In this document: positions 9,252-17,353 of the stretch, piece after piece
Numbering within the stretch: position 1 is the first letter of the stretch
Layout of the letters: the number at the start of each line of letters is the position of its first letter
Assembly (NCBI RefSeq): GCF_003693445.1
Contig: NZ_RFAR01000036.1
Span: 1 to 47,132 of the forward strand
Direction of reading: 5' to 3'
Length of the DNA stretch: 47,132 nucleotides
Source: Aquitalea palustris
Lineage (GTDB): Bacteria; Pseudomonadota; Gammaproteobacteria; Burkholderiales; Chromobacteriaceae
Notes under the pieces: generated by a model
What the model was told of the DNA's origin: nothing
The model's database searches: none
Seen by the model: only the letters and a program-made list of their open reading frames with translations
Position numbers and translations under genes: made by a program

Positions 9252-9897
9252 CTCCCACGACAGCGAGTTCTACAGCAGGCATTTTCTCCGGAGCATCTTC
9301 AACGGAGATGCCGCGTGCTCGACCTGCGTACTCGGTAAGGCGGCTTAGGGTCGCTTCGCTGACGATTGCTTCGATACCCGGCAGGATTTCCACGTCGAAT
9401 GGTTGATCCGAACCCGGTTCAGTCGCAGGCATTTTCACTACCCCAAAGGCTTTCATCCGCCCGAGAAGCTCTTTAAGCGCGCCGGCTTCCGGGGGGAGTT
9501 CACGTCCGGTTTCTGCTCTATAGCTTTCAAGAAACTCATCGATGGGCAGCACCGCTGATCCACTATCGAGGCTGCCCTGCAGAGCTTTAACGTGATAAAG
9601 CTTGCGTAACACAAGTAGAAGCAGAGCGTCTGCCGTCGACATGTTCTTCTGCTTTTCCAGGTACGGAATTACAGCGACGTAGCGGTAGGTTGAGTCAAAC
9701 TTGAGTGACATGCCCAGAAGGTCAAAAGTCTCCCGGAAAGCATTTCGGTACCGATCAATCAGGCGGTAGGCAAAAGACTGCTGGTTATTCGACTCGTAGA
9801 GAATCTGATTGCTAATGAGCTGGTATGCAGCCAGCTTGAAGTCGTCAGGCTGGTATAGCGCACCCTGACCAATCACTTCGGCCCATTCACGAGGCAT
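9232..9897 (-). CDS. jetB: Wadjet protein JetB, DUF4194, MukE-like
   Basis: 221 residues of the DUF4194 family, the MukE-like winged-helix subunit that bridges JetA and JetC. The N-terminal two thirds are helical (AYQLISNQILYES..., YRLIDRYRNAFRETF). The middle segment (VAVIPYLEKQKNMSTADALLLLVLRKLY) is typical of the family, and the C-terminal third is acidic. It overlaps jetA by 11 bases upstream and jetC by 20 bases downstream, so the three SMC-complex genes are translationally coupled. Confidence 0.88.
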   Translation of the reverse strand: MPREWAEVIGQGALYQPDDFKLAAYQLISNQILYESNNQQSFAYRLIDRYRNAFRETFDLLGMSLKFDSTYRYVAVIPYLEKQKNMSTADALLLLVLRKLYHVKALQGSLDSGSAVLPIDEFLESYRAETGRELPPEAGALKELLGRMKAFGVVKMPATEPGSDQPFDVEILPGIEAIVSEATLSRLTEYAGRARGISVEDAPEKMPAVELAVVGDDREEA

Positions 9898-11329
9898 GGT
9901 TGACTCCTACAGTTCGACGAGTGACCTGAAACTTCGGGACGCACAAGTATTCGTTATCGGTGACTTTTCCTTCAATGAAGTCGAATCGGTAGTCTTTGAG
10001 GGCATACAGCATGGGGTGAGTCTTCCGTCCTAGGCCTGTATGTTTCCTCGAAAGGAGTGCAAGTCGCATGACCTGGACGAAGACGCAGAAATCGTGGATG
10101 CCGCTGATTTGCATGTCGTCAGAGGACACTTTGAAGTTTTGGCCAAAACATTTCTCCAGATAGGCTGTGACATTGGCTGGCGAAACCTCCCGGTGGAGCT
10201 TCATCAGTTTCTTGAGACGTACCTGAGCGATCTGTTCAATGGTCATGCGTGGCTTGGAGATCGCACTGCGCGACATTGGCCCCGATCTCTTCTGGATGGG
10301 TGGCAGCCGGCTTTCGGCCAGAAGGTGTCCGGAGAGGATGCCCATCGCGGTTACCTCGTCGCCCGTCGCGTCTTTGAAACGGTCAATTGATACCGAGAGC
10401 AGCCGATCGAGCTTGTCCTGTGTTCGGACCTTGTAATGCAGGTAGGCCATCGCCCGTGCTGTCGCTTGGTCGACGCTCGCGTTCAGCCGATCCAGATGCC
10501 GATCTATGTCTTTGAACATCAGGAAGCGGCCAACGTCACGTTCAAAACGCTCCTCTGCCTCTTCCATGCTGGAGCAGCGAAAGGAGCTCTTGTAATAGCT
10601 GACCATCGTCTCGCGTTTAGCAAGGTCGTCGCGAAGGGTCAGGGCGATAGAGATGATCCGACCGCGATTGCGCAGCGGGTGATTCTCCGTCCTGAGTTCG
10701 TGGTAGTCACGGATATAGAGCTGGCCGATGTAGTTGTCAAAGAAGGTGCGAACAAACGCGGCCGTCGTCTCTTGGGCGCTGAGCAAGTCAATGGCTTCCC
10801 GCACTCGCATAGTGGTCGCGCTTAATGTATTGATCAGTTGCCTTGCCTGATTCGCCGCCTCATGAAAACCGCTTGCCTGCCGCGCTGGGTCTGCCAGCAC
10901 CTGTTCGAGCTGGTTGTGGATCAGTTGGACTTTGCCCGCAATGATCTGCGGTCCTTCCTCCGCGAACTGACGGAGGATCTCCAGAAATTTCTGGACAGTT
11001 GTTGGCATGGAGACGTAGTTCTTCACGCCGATCCGATCTTCGCGCAACCAGCCTGAACTCACGAGTCGGCGGTAGATGATGTTGGCTCGGACGTTGAGTG
11101 GCGTGTTCTGTTCTTCCTCTCCCTCTTGCGTCCAATCTGTGTCAGTGATGAACCGCTCGATTTCGAGCGTAACGGAACGCTGAAGAAATCCGTCTCCATC
11201 TGGCGGCATCGCGTCCGGCCCGAAAAACTGATCGTGCAAGCGCAGCAACAGATCCCAATACACCGTTTTGTTGGGCGAGGATAGAGGCGCAAAAAGCCCC
11301 TCTGGGAGTCGTTGAAATAGACCAGTCAT
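9887..11329 (-). CDS. jetA: Wadjet protein JetA, MukF-like kleisin
   Basis: 480 residues, first gene of the Wadjet operon. The N-terminal winged helix (GLFAPLSSPNKTVYWDLLLR) and the segment NIIYRRLVSSGWLREDRIG match the JetA family (Pfam JetA, formerly DUF5716), to my recollection the variant found in type II Wadjet rather than the DUF3375 variant of type I; the subtype is inference. The long helical middle would form the coiled-coil neck of a kleisin. The stop overlaps the jetB start. The start ATG at 11329 has only a weak ribosome-binding site. The 5' region is shared with a divergent WYL regulator and holds a candidate operator. Confidence 0.88.
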   Translation of the reverse strand: MTGLFQRLPEGLFAPLSSPNKTVYWDLLLRLHDQFFGPDAMPPDGDGFLQRSVTLEIERFITDTDWTQEGEEEQNTPLNVRANIIYRRLVSSGWLREDRIGVKNYVSMPTTVQKFLEILRQFAEEGPQIIAGKVQLIHNQLEQVLADPARQASGFHEAANQARQLINTLSATTMRVREAIDLLSAQETTAAFVRTFFDNYIGQLYIRDYHELRTENHPLRNRGRIISIALTLRDDLAKRETMVSYYKSSFRCSSMEEAEERFERDVGRFLMFKDIDRHLDRLNASVDQATARAMAYLHYKVRTQDKLDRLLSVSIDRFKDATGDEVTAMGILSGHLLAESRLPPIQKRSGPMSRSAISKPRMTIEQIAQVRLKKLMKLHREVSPANVTAYLEKCFGQNFKVSSDDMQISGIHDFCVFVQVMRLALLSRKHTGLGRKTHPMLYALKDYRFDFIEGKVTDNEYLCVPKFQVTRRTVGVNHAS

Positions 11330-11347
11330 GGCGTGTTACCACGATTG

Positions 11348-11386
11348 CATTTATCATTGAAGATAACTTATCGTAATGTATAAATG
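11348..11386. promoter_or_regulatory. Candidate operator between jetA and the WYL regulator
   Basis: An imperfect inverted repeat, CATTTATCATT (11348-11358) facing AATGTATAAATG (11375-11386), one base inserted, centred in the divergent jetA/regulator spacer. The spacer is A+T-rich and has TATAAA-like elements. BrxR/CapW-type WYL regulators bind inverted repeats at such divergent promoters, so this is the natural binding site. The site itself is a prediction. Confidence 0.4.
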
Positions 11387-11390
11387 ACAT

Positions 11391-11603
11391 ATGGGCAATG
11401 ACATGGCAAAAGAATCTCACGCTGCAAGAAGGAAGAGGCGTCTGGTAGGGCTGTTGCAACAAGGATTCTCTAGCGGTACTTCACCAGAGACGGTAGCTCA
11501 GCTGGCACAGTTGCCAGAAGGATCTAGTGTGGAGCGAGGAAGTCCAGCATGGCCACTAGCCATCAGCAAGGTCTGTCCTGGATTTAAGGCTGTGGGAGCT
11601 TAG
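11391..11603 (+). CDS. Small ORF directly before the WYL regulator (doubtful)
   Basis: A 70-codon frame that ends three bases before the regulator start and lies in the same frame as it, separated by one TAG stop. Neither possible ATG (11391, 11403) has a proper ribosome-binding site. The product is basic at the N-terminus (HAARRKRRLVGLLQQG) and has no recognised domain. It could be a short leader peptide or a chance frame; the regulator is complete without it. Confidence 0.25.
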   Translation: MGNDMAKESHAARRKRRLVGLLQQGFSSGTSPETVAQLAQLPEGSSVERGSPAWPLAISKVCPGFKAVGA

Positions 11604-11606
11604 CGT

Positions 11607-12431
11607 ATGACTGAACCGAAATCCGTAAAGCAACAGCGAATGCGTGCCATGCAGGGTGTTCTTGCGTGGGAAGGTTCCATTGGAAACACGCGTGTCCGCG
11701 AACTGTTCGGCTTGCAAATGATTCAGGCTAGCCGACTGTTGGCCGAGTTTCGGGATCTGATGGATGATCAAGTCATGATCTCGGGGCGAGCGAAGGCTCT
11801 CATTCCAACAACCCCCGCCAAGTTGAAGACTGATGTTTCACTTGATGAATATGTTCGGCTAACCAAGAGCTCAAGTGAGAACAAAGACTTTCTCTTCGAT
11901 GCACGAGTCGATCTGACAGAGATTGATCCACATGTGTTTGCGCTATTACGTCAAGCAGCCCTAACCCAGAGTGGGGTAGAAATCGTCTATGCCTCGATGT
12001 CTAGCCCCGTTCCGAATGAACGCCGAGTTTTTCCTCATGCAATTGTTGAGGTTGGCCGTCGTTGGCACTTACGTGCCTGGTGTGAGAGCAGGGGGGAGTT
12101 CAGAGATTTCAACCTTGGGCGGATTCACGGAGTTACAGGCTTACCTGAAACCAAAGCGCCTTTCACCCAGAAAGACGATGCCGCTTGGAATACACGAGTT
12201 ATTCTCCAATTGGCGGCACACCGTGCCTTGAGCCAAGAACAGCAGCTAGTTGTTCGTAACGAATTGTTTGCAGGGACGATGGGGCGTCGGCTTTCCATAC
12301 GGGCATGCCTTGTTCAATATGTAATTCAGGATCTGCGTGCGGCGGTCAGACCCGACAAGGAAACCCCTCCTGACTACCAAATTGAAGTATCTAACATGGA
12401 GGACTTGAATGAAGTCTTGTTTTTTAAATAG
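11607..12431 (+). CDS. WYL-domain regulator of the BrxR/CapW type
   Basis: 274 residues with the three-part layout of defence-associated WYL regulators. There is an N-terminal winged helix (about 8-50, RELFGLQMIQASRLLAEF). The WYL domain (about 110-195) contains VEIVYASMSSP and the RRWHLRAWCESRGEFRDFNLGRI core. The C-terminal WCX-like domain includes RRLSIRACLVQYVIQDL. GGGAG stands 9 bases before the ATG. Such proteins repress the divergent defence operon and are thought to release it on sensing a nucleic-acid or nucleotide ligand. Its position back-to-back with jetA makes Wadjet the likely target; the ligand is unknown. Confidence 0.85.
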   Translation: MTEPKSVKQQRMRAMQGVLAWEGSIGNTRVRELFGLQMIQASRLLAEFRDLMDDQVMISGRAKALIPTTPAKLKTDVSLDEYVRLTKSSSENKDFLFDARVDLTEIDPHVFALLRQAALTQSGVEIVYASMSSPVPNERRVFPHAIVEVGRRWHLRAWCESRGEFRDFNLGRIHGVTGLPETKAPFTQKDDAAWNTRVILQLAAHRALSQEQQLVVRNELFAGTMGRRLSIRACLVQYVIQDLRAAVRPDKETPPDYQIEVSNMEDLNEVLFFK

Positions 12432-12536
12432 ACTTTTTACCATTTTATAAATTGGTGACTATGTTTTATGGCGGCTGGTGAATTTCCATATTTTCATGCG
12501 GAAATAAATGAAATCAAATGATCAAAAGGGGGTTGC

Positions 12537-13931
12537 GTGACATCATCATGCTCTATTGTTTATCCCAAGCCATCTGATTGGCAACACTTTGAAAGACTCT
12601 GCAGGGCTTTATTGTCTGATCATTATAAAAGGCAATTCCAGCGGTGGGGGCGGGGTGGTCAGCGTCAAAATGGCATTGACTCATTTATGCTTCAAGAGAA
12701 TGGTAAAGCGATAGTTCTGCAATGCAAGGGTCGGACTGGTAGTGATAGCTCGAGTTTCGACATTGAAGATATTGATAGTGCGGTCAGTAAAATTGAAAGT
12801 TTCCCTCATCCTATAGAAGAGTTTATTATCCTTACTACGGCGGATGATAATGTTGATCTTCATAACTATGCCGCCCAGCTAAGTGTTTCTCGTCTACACC
12901 AAAGCAAATGTAAAGTTTCAGTCTGGGGCTGGCATCACATTAGTGACATGATAGGTGTTTCTGAGAAAATACAGCGTTCATTTTATGGGCACTGGTTTCA
13001 ACGTCTTTCACTGCTTCAATGGACTGTTCGGGCTAGCTTGGCAGTTATATTGATTGCAGCCGGAATTGTTGTTGTGAGCTATGCTATTGATGAAAGGCGA
13101 GCATCAGCCAAGATTAGTGCTGCTTCCGTGAAAGACCTGCAGGAGTTTGTGAGATCGACAGATGACCTTGAGCGCGCATATTCTTCGTGTCAAACCATGC
13201 TGGAGAAGCACATGTTTGCCTTTTCTCATGATATAAAGAATAGTTGCACCGGTCCTATATCCAAAAAAATTAATGAAGTAACCTTGCAGGTTGAAAGACT
13301 AGGAGCATCGCTCGATGCTGCATCATGGAGCGAGATTGATGAAATATCTAAATTAATGCTTGAAGATTCCAGACAGGGCTTGATTGCGCTTGAGATGACT
13401 GGCGGTTTTGAGGATGAAGTAGTTCGGTCCTTGAAGGATATGTGCGCAAAAGTAAAAGATGAAGATCTATTTGCTTCTCGCAATAAATCAATTTATGAAG
13501 CAGGCCGAAGTGCAATGATTGCTCAGCTTAATTATTTCTTTACGATAAGAGATTTCATCTTGCCAGCATTGGATTCTATGAAAGCAAGAGTTCTTGTTCA
13601 GGCACGCTCTGTTGTCTCCGAATCAATCCCAGACAACATGATAAAAAAGGCCAATTTGTTGTCCAACATTCTTCATGATCGGAAAAATTTTGAGCTTGAA
13701 GTGCCTAAGCAGCCATTTACTCTGTCCGTCATAAAGGATAGGTCATCAAGAAATATAAAAATTTCTGCTGGCGAAGGTTTTGATTTTATTGAACAAGCAC
13801 GGTGGCAGCAAGTTCTAGTGAATTCTAGAGTTGAATCCCTGCGCGGGAGATCTGACGATATAGAATCGCTAATATCGTGCGGCGTTCTTAAGCAGGAGGC
13901 AAGAAAGTTGATGAGTGAGCCAGTTAGGTAA
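12537..13931 (+). CDS. Mrr-like nuclease domain fused to membrane and helical region
   Basis: 464 residues starting at GTG, with AAGGGGG four bases upstream. The N-terminal 150 residues carry a restriction-endonuclease-like pattern: the FERLCRALL helix, then GRGGQRQNGID (D48) and LQCKGR (Q62, K64), as in Mrr-type DNA nucleases. A single hydrophobic helix (about 165-184, SLAVILIAAGIVVVSYAI) follows. The remaining 280 residues are charged and helical, probably a cytoplasmic coiled sensor. A nuclease tethered to the membrane fits a defence role, but no named system is recognised. It follows the WYL regulator by 105 bases on the same strand and could share its transcript. Its codons are richer in A+T than those of Wadjet. 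Confidence 0.7.
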   Translation: MTSSCSIVYPKPSDWQHFERLCRALLSDHYKRQFQRWGRGGQRQNGIDSFMLQENGKAIVLQCKGRTGSDSSSFDIEDIDSAVSKIESFPHPIEEFIILTTADDNVDLHNYAAQLSVSRLHQSKCKVSVWGWHHISDMIGVSEKIQRSFYGHWFQRLSLLQWTVRASLAVILIAAGIVVVSYAIDERRASAKISAASVKDLQEFVRSTDDLERAYSSCQTMLEKHMFAFSHDIKNSCTGPISKKINEVTLQVERLGASLDAASWSEIDEISKLMLEDSRQGLIALEMTGGFEDEVVRSLKDMCAKVKDEDLFASRNKSIYEAGRSAMIAQLNYFFTIRDFILPALDSMKARVLVQARSVVSESIPDNMIKKANLLSNILHDRKNFELEVPKQPFTLSVIKDRSSRNIKISAGEGFDFIEQARWQQVLVNSRVESLRGRSDDIESLISCGVLKQEARKLMSEPVR

Positions 13932-13961
13932 AATAACTCAATCTTTATCGATTTAGTAGTG

Positions 13962-13986
13962 GCAATAATGTCGAAGACATTATTGC
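13962..13986 (+). terminator. Intrinsic terminator after the Mrr-like gene
   Basis: Perfect 11-bp arms (GCAATAATGTC and its complement) with a GAA loop, followed shortly by a T-rich tract. It lies 30 bases after the stop of the plus-strand gene. The rest of the spacer to the tniQ stop (13987-14180) is A+T-rich and I see no gene in it. Confidence 0.6.
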
Positions 13987-14180
13987 AATATTTTTATTTT
14001 GATTTCGCTATGGATGCCTTGACAAGCGCTGCCGGGTTGGCAATTGCAATGAAATTGTTAATGTGATTGCTTTTTCCAATTTGTGAAAATGTTTTCAATT
14101 ATTGTCTCGATTAAAACTAAGTGCTGCACTTTAAATGGTGCCTTTTTGATTTTGAGAGTGTGATCAACAATGTAATAATA

Positions 14181-16427
14181 TTAAGATTTTTTTGTGGCAT
14201 TGCTTAAATGGTTTCGCTGCTTTCTAAGCTTAGCCACCGCTGATCTTGGGAAGAATAGCTTAGGGGAACCATTGCCTGTTCGAATTACTATATCTGCAAG
14301 GCAGCCATATTTTGCCTCCCATCTGATTATTGCCTTGCAAAGACCAGTTGCCTCTGAGAGCTGCTTGGTGCTAAAAATAGTACTCCGATATTTTATGGCT
14401 TCAGCTAGCTGGTCTTTGTAGACATATCGCACTATGCCATCAGTGATCGACCTAACACGTTCCAGATTTACAAGATCATTCCAGAGGGTAGTGCTTATCC
14501 GCATTTTTAGTTTTATGTCATCAATCCGAATGAACATATTGTTGTTCTTATAGCTTGCCAAGTATTCCTCTAACTCTGTTTTGTCAAGATATGATAGGCC
14601 TACGCTTGGTTTCCGTATTGGCGTCAGAAATCCGAATTGGCACAGTCGGTCAAGCTGATGGGGTTTAATGCTAAGGAATTTACAGGCATCTGACGGTAGG
14701 AGAAGATTAGGTACCTGGCTTGCGAGTTGACGCTTATGTCCACGACCACATCTGCTTTGATAGCGAGACTGGGATACGGCAACTAAATCAAGAGTTTCAA
14801 CCTCCTGCCTCCGGAAAACATATAGCAAGCCACCGTCAATACTGGGGCCGTGCACTGGATTGATTCCTGCTGAGATAATTTTGTCTGCCAAATTTGTAGC
14901 AGTGCAGTTTAACCGGTCAGCTATTTCGCGAGTAAAAATAAAATCTTGATGGAATTTCCCCAAATCCTCTACATCGATTATGATTTGACGCACTAGATGT
15001 GAGCTGTAAGGTAGCAGCCCTGACTTGGCCACCCGATAAATAGCATCCGGGTAAATTTTAAGAATTTTCGCGGCCTCGCGTACACTGAGAAAATTGGAAT
15101 TTTCGACCTGTTTAATAGGAACCATCAATTGAAGGCTAGGCAGGCCAATACATGGGTTATAGGCTACAACAGTCACTTTGCTTTCAAGTAAGTCATTTAA
15201 TAGATTTAATCTTGTGGAAAAATCGATTCCATAATGATCAAAACTCACTGATTGCCCTTGTGTGGCTGGATTTTTCTGCGCCAGAAAATGTTGTAGCTGG
15301 CTTAAGCTTTTGCCACTGACGAATAGATCTTTGCGTGAAGGTCGCGCAGTGTTTGCCGAGCAGCCAGATTCTGAAACGGATACAAGTACTTTTTTCTTGA
15401 TCAGGCGATGAAGTATATAGTGGGAAACATTCAGAATGTACCCTGCGACTTCAATAGTTAGATTTTTCTGTGATTGCGGACTTTCTGTTTGTATGTGAAT
15501 TTCTGAAATTACTTTATCCCTAGCCAGCCAGCGATTGGTAATGTCGATCAGTTCTTGATCAAAATTTGTATCAATTTTCAAACCCTGGGCCAATGGGGCG
15601 GTGGCATAACGTGGCCCAAGTGTTGGCTCGTTCCTGTACCTTTCTTCTAGATGGAAATCGATAGCCTTATAAAAGGATTCATGATCTCGTAAGCTTTGAA
15701 TCGATATTTGGCCAATTTTTAAATTTAACTCTTCTGGCGTAATTTCAGAAAGACTCTTTGTAGAAATACCCCCGCTTGGAGTTTTTAATATTAATAATGC
15801 AAGGGTTATGTAACGCTGGATCTCTGTCGTTGTAAGTGTACATATTTCGATAGAATCATAATGTTTTTCTACAGGTATAGATTGTGCCGTATGCAGTGGA
15901 AAACCACAGCTACAGCGATGAAGTGAGGCATAGTGCCAACTTACCCGCTTAAAGCATGCCGGACATCTATCAAGCAAAATCGTTTGATGCTTGTGACAGC
16001 AAGTGGATAGGTGCCAATCCCAGTCAGCACGATGCATTGATCTTTCAGATAAGCAGTACGGGCACCAGGCACGATAGTCATGACGCAATAATTCAAGTGG
16101 CCAGATTAGGCCTTGATAAAGAAACCGACGGTGTTTGCCGACGCGAATATCAAGTGGCCATGCCATTGCAACGATCTTTTCCAATGGCTGTTTCAGCTGT
16201 TGGGCAAGTGTTCCCAGCGAATACACCCCTAACTGTGGTGTTAGTGGAGCCCGGTAGATGGTTTCAGCTTTCTGTTCAAGGAAGTCTAAGAGCTCCTGTG
16301 GGTGCTGTAAGCAATTTAGATCCGCGACCCGGAGCAGATAGCCTGGCAACGTTTCGAAGTCTTGTGGTTGGGGATGGAACAGGAGTTGCCTAGTATGTTC
16401 TATCAATGTCTCAGGAAGCGTGCTCAT
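14181..16427 (-). CDS. tniQ: TniQ/TnsD-like target-site selection protein
   Basis: About 748 residues. The N-terminal TniQ domain has the family's zinc-binding pattern: C123-x2-C126, C144/C145, H148, C156-x2-C159 and a further CSC (173-175), using numbering from the upstream GTG. The long C-terminal part contains at least five helix-turn-helix-like segments of the excisionase/MerR kind (about 325-350, 448-473, 499-522, 578-603 and 690-715). TniQ/TnsD proteins bind a specific chromosomal site and recruit TnsC. I prefer the ATG at 16427 over the GTG at 16430, because AGGAGG is 8 bases from the ATG. The start overlaps the tnsC stop. Composition is A+T-rich. Confidence 0.88.
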   Translation of the reverse strand: MSTLPETLIEHTRQLLFHPQPQDFETLPGYLLRVADLNCLQHPQELLDFLEQKAETIYRAPLTPQLGVYSLGTLAQQLKQPLEKIVAMAWPLDIRVGKHRRFLYQGLIWPLELLRHDYRAWCPYCLSERSMHRADWDWHLSTCCHKHQTILLDRCPACFKRVSWHYASLHRCSCGFPLHTAQSIPVEKHYDSIEICTLTTTEIQRYITLALLILKTPSGGISTKSLSEITPEELNLKIGQISIQSLRDHESFYKAIDFHLEERYRNEPTLGPRYATAPLAQGLKIDTNFDQELIDITNRWLARDKVISEIHIQTESPQSQKNLTIEVAGYILNVSHYILHRLIKKKVLVSVSESGCSANTARPSRKDLFVSGKSLSQLQHFLAQKNPATQGQSVSFDHYGIDFSTRLNLLNDLLESKVTVVAYNPCIGLPSLQLMVPIKQVENSNFLSVREAAKILKIYPDAIYRVAKSGLLPYSSHLVRQIIIDVEDLGKFHQDFIFTREIADRLNCTATNLADKIISAGINPVHGPSIDGGLLYVFRRQEVETLDLVAVSQSRYQSRCGRGHKRQLASQVPNLLLPSDACKFLSIKPHQLDRLCQFGFLTPIRKPSVGLSYLDKTELEEYLASYKNNNMFIRIDDIKLKMRISTTLWNDLVNLERVRSITDGIVRYVYKDQLAEAIKYRSTIFSTKQLSEATGLCKAIIRWEAKYGCLADIVIRTGNGSPKLFFPRSAVAKLRKQRNHLSNATKKS

Positions 16428-17353
16428 CACTGGTTCCTCCTCAGTTGGTAGATCCAGCGTTCAATCGCTGTATTACTCTCCTGAAACGGATTGGCCCTTA
16501 AGCGCCGATTGGCCGCCAAGAGGGTGTTAAAACTACGAATCAAATGCTCCCGTTCAATCCGAGCGCAGTCTTGCATCAGTGCGGAACGCGATGCGTCGCG
16601 AATAAGTGTCGTGAAAGAGCGGAAATTGCCACCCGTAGCCAAGTAGAAGCGTGCTGGCATGGTCTCGTCGCCAAACCCACTGGGTTTGGCGAAGGGCAGC
16701 GCCTTCTCGAAGCAATTCAGCAGACGTTCAAAACTGGTGGGCTGCTCCAGCCAGTCGAACAAGGGGATCTCCGCCGACAGAGGGAATCGTCCAGCGAGTT
16801 GTGGGCTGTACTCAAGAACAGCACAGGCCGCGGGCATACCTACGAGGATGAAGGGTAGCGCTGTTTGGTTGATCAAGCTTTTGATTGCGTCGGCGACAGT
16901 TTCGATGCGTTGACGGGTACCTCGCTCTACCAGGTGTTGGAACTCATCCAGGATGATCAAGCGTACATTGCAACGTTTGAGCAGTTCGAACAGTCGTAGA
17001 CGCTTGTATTCGATCTTTCCCCGATCTGGAAAGGGAGCGCCTAGTGCTGTAAGTATGGATGTATATAGTGCGCCGATGGTTGCTGGTAGTGGGACAGAGG
17101 CTACCAGTACTGGTGTATTGACTTCTTCAGATGTTTTTATAGAAGGGTGGCGATCTGACATGGTTTTAATAATAGTGCTTTTGCCAACACCGGTATCGCC
17201 CGTGATGATCATGCAAAGTGGCTCAGCCAGATCGACCGACTCCTCAAGACAGCGTTCCATATTAGCTAAGATTGCGCTAAAAATTGGATAATGAACGCGA
17301 ATCTCTTTTATTGCTTGTAGCTTCTGCTTAACATCCTCGTATTTTAGGTCCAT
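16427..17353 (-). CDS. tnsC: TnsC/TniB-like AAA+ transposition regulator
   Basis: About 308 residues. Walker A is GDTGVGKST (about 52-60) and Walker B is LIILDEFQH (about 133-140), followed by sensor-like segments. This is the ATPase that forms a filament on target DNA and links the TniQ-marked site to the transposase. Length and layout match TniB-type proteins, shorter than E. coli TnsC (about 555 residues). ATG at 17353 is preferred over GTG at 17356, since GGAG stands 7 bases before the ATG. It overlaps tnsB by the stop/start codons and tniQ downstream. Confidence 0.9.
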   Translation of the reverse strand: MDLKYEDVKQKLQAIKEIRVHYPIFSAILANMERCLEESVDLAEPLCMIITGDTGVGKSTIIKTMSDRHPSIKTSEEVNTPVLVASVPLPATIGALYTSILTALGAPFPDRGKIEYKRLRLFELLKRCNVRLIILDEFQHLVERGTRQRIETVADAIKSLINQTALPFILVGMPAACAVLEYSPQLAGRFPLSAEIPLFDWLEQPTSFERLLNCFEKALPFAKPSGFGDETMPARFYLATGGNFRSFTTLIRDASRSALMQDCARIEREHLIRSFNTLLAANRRLRANPFQESNTAIERWIYQLRRNQ

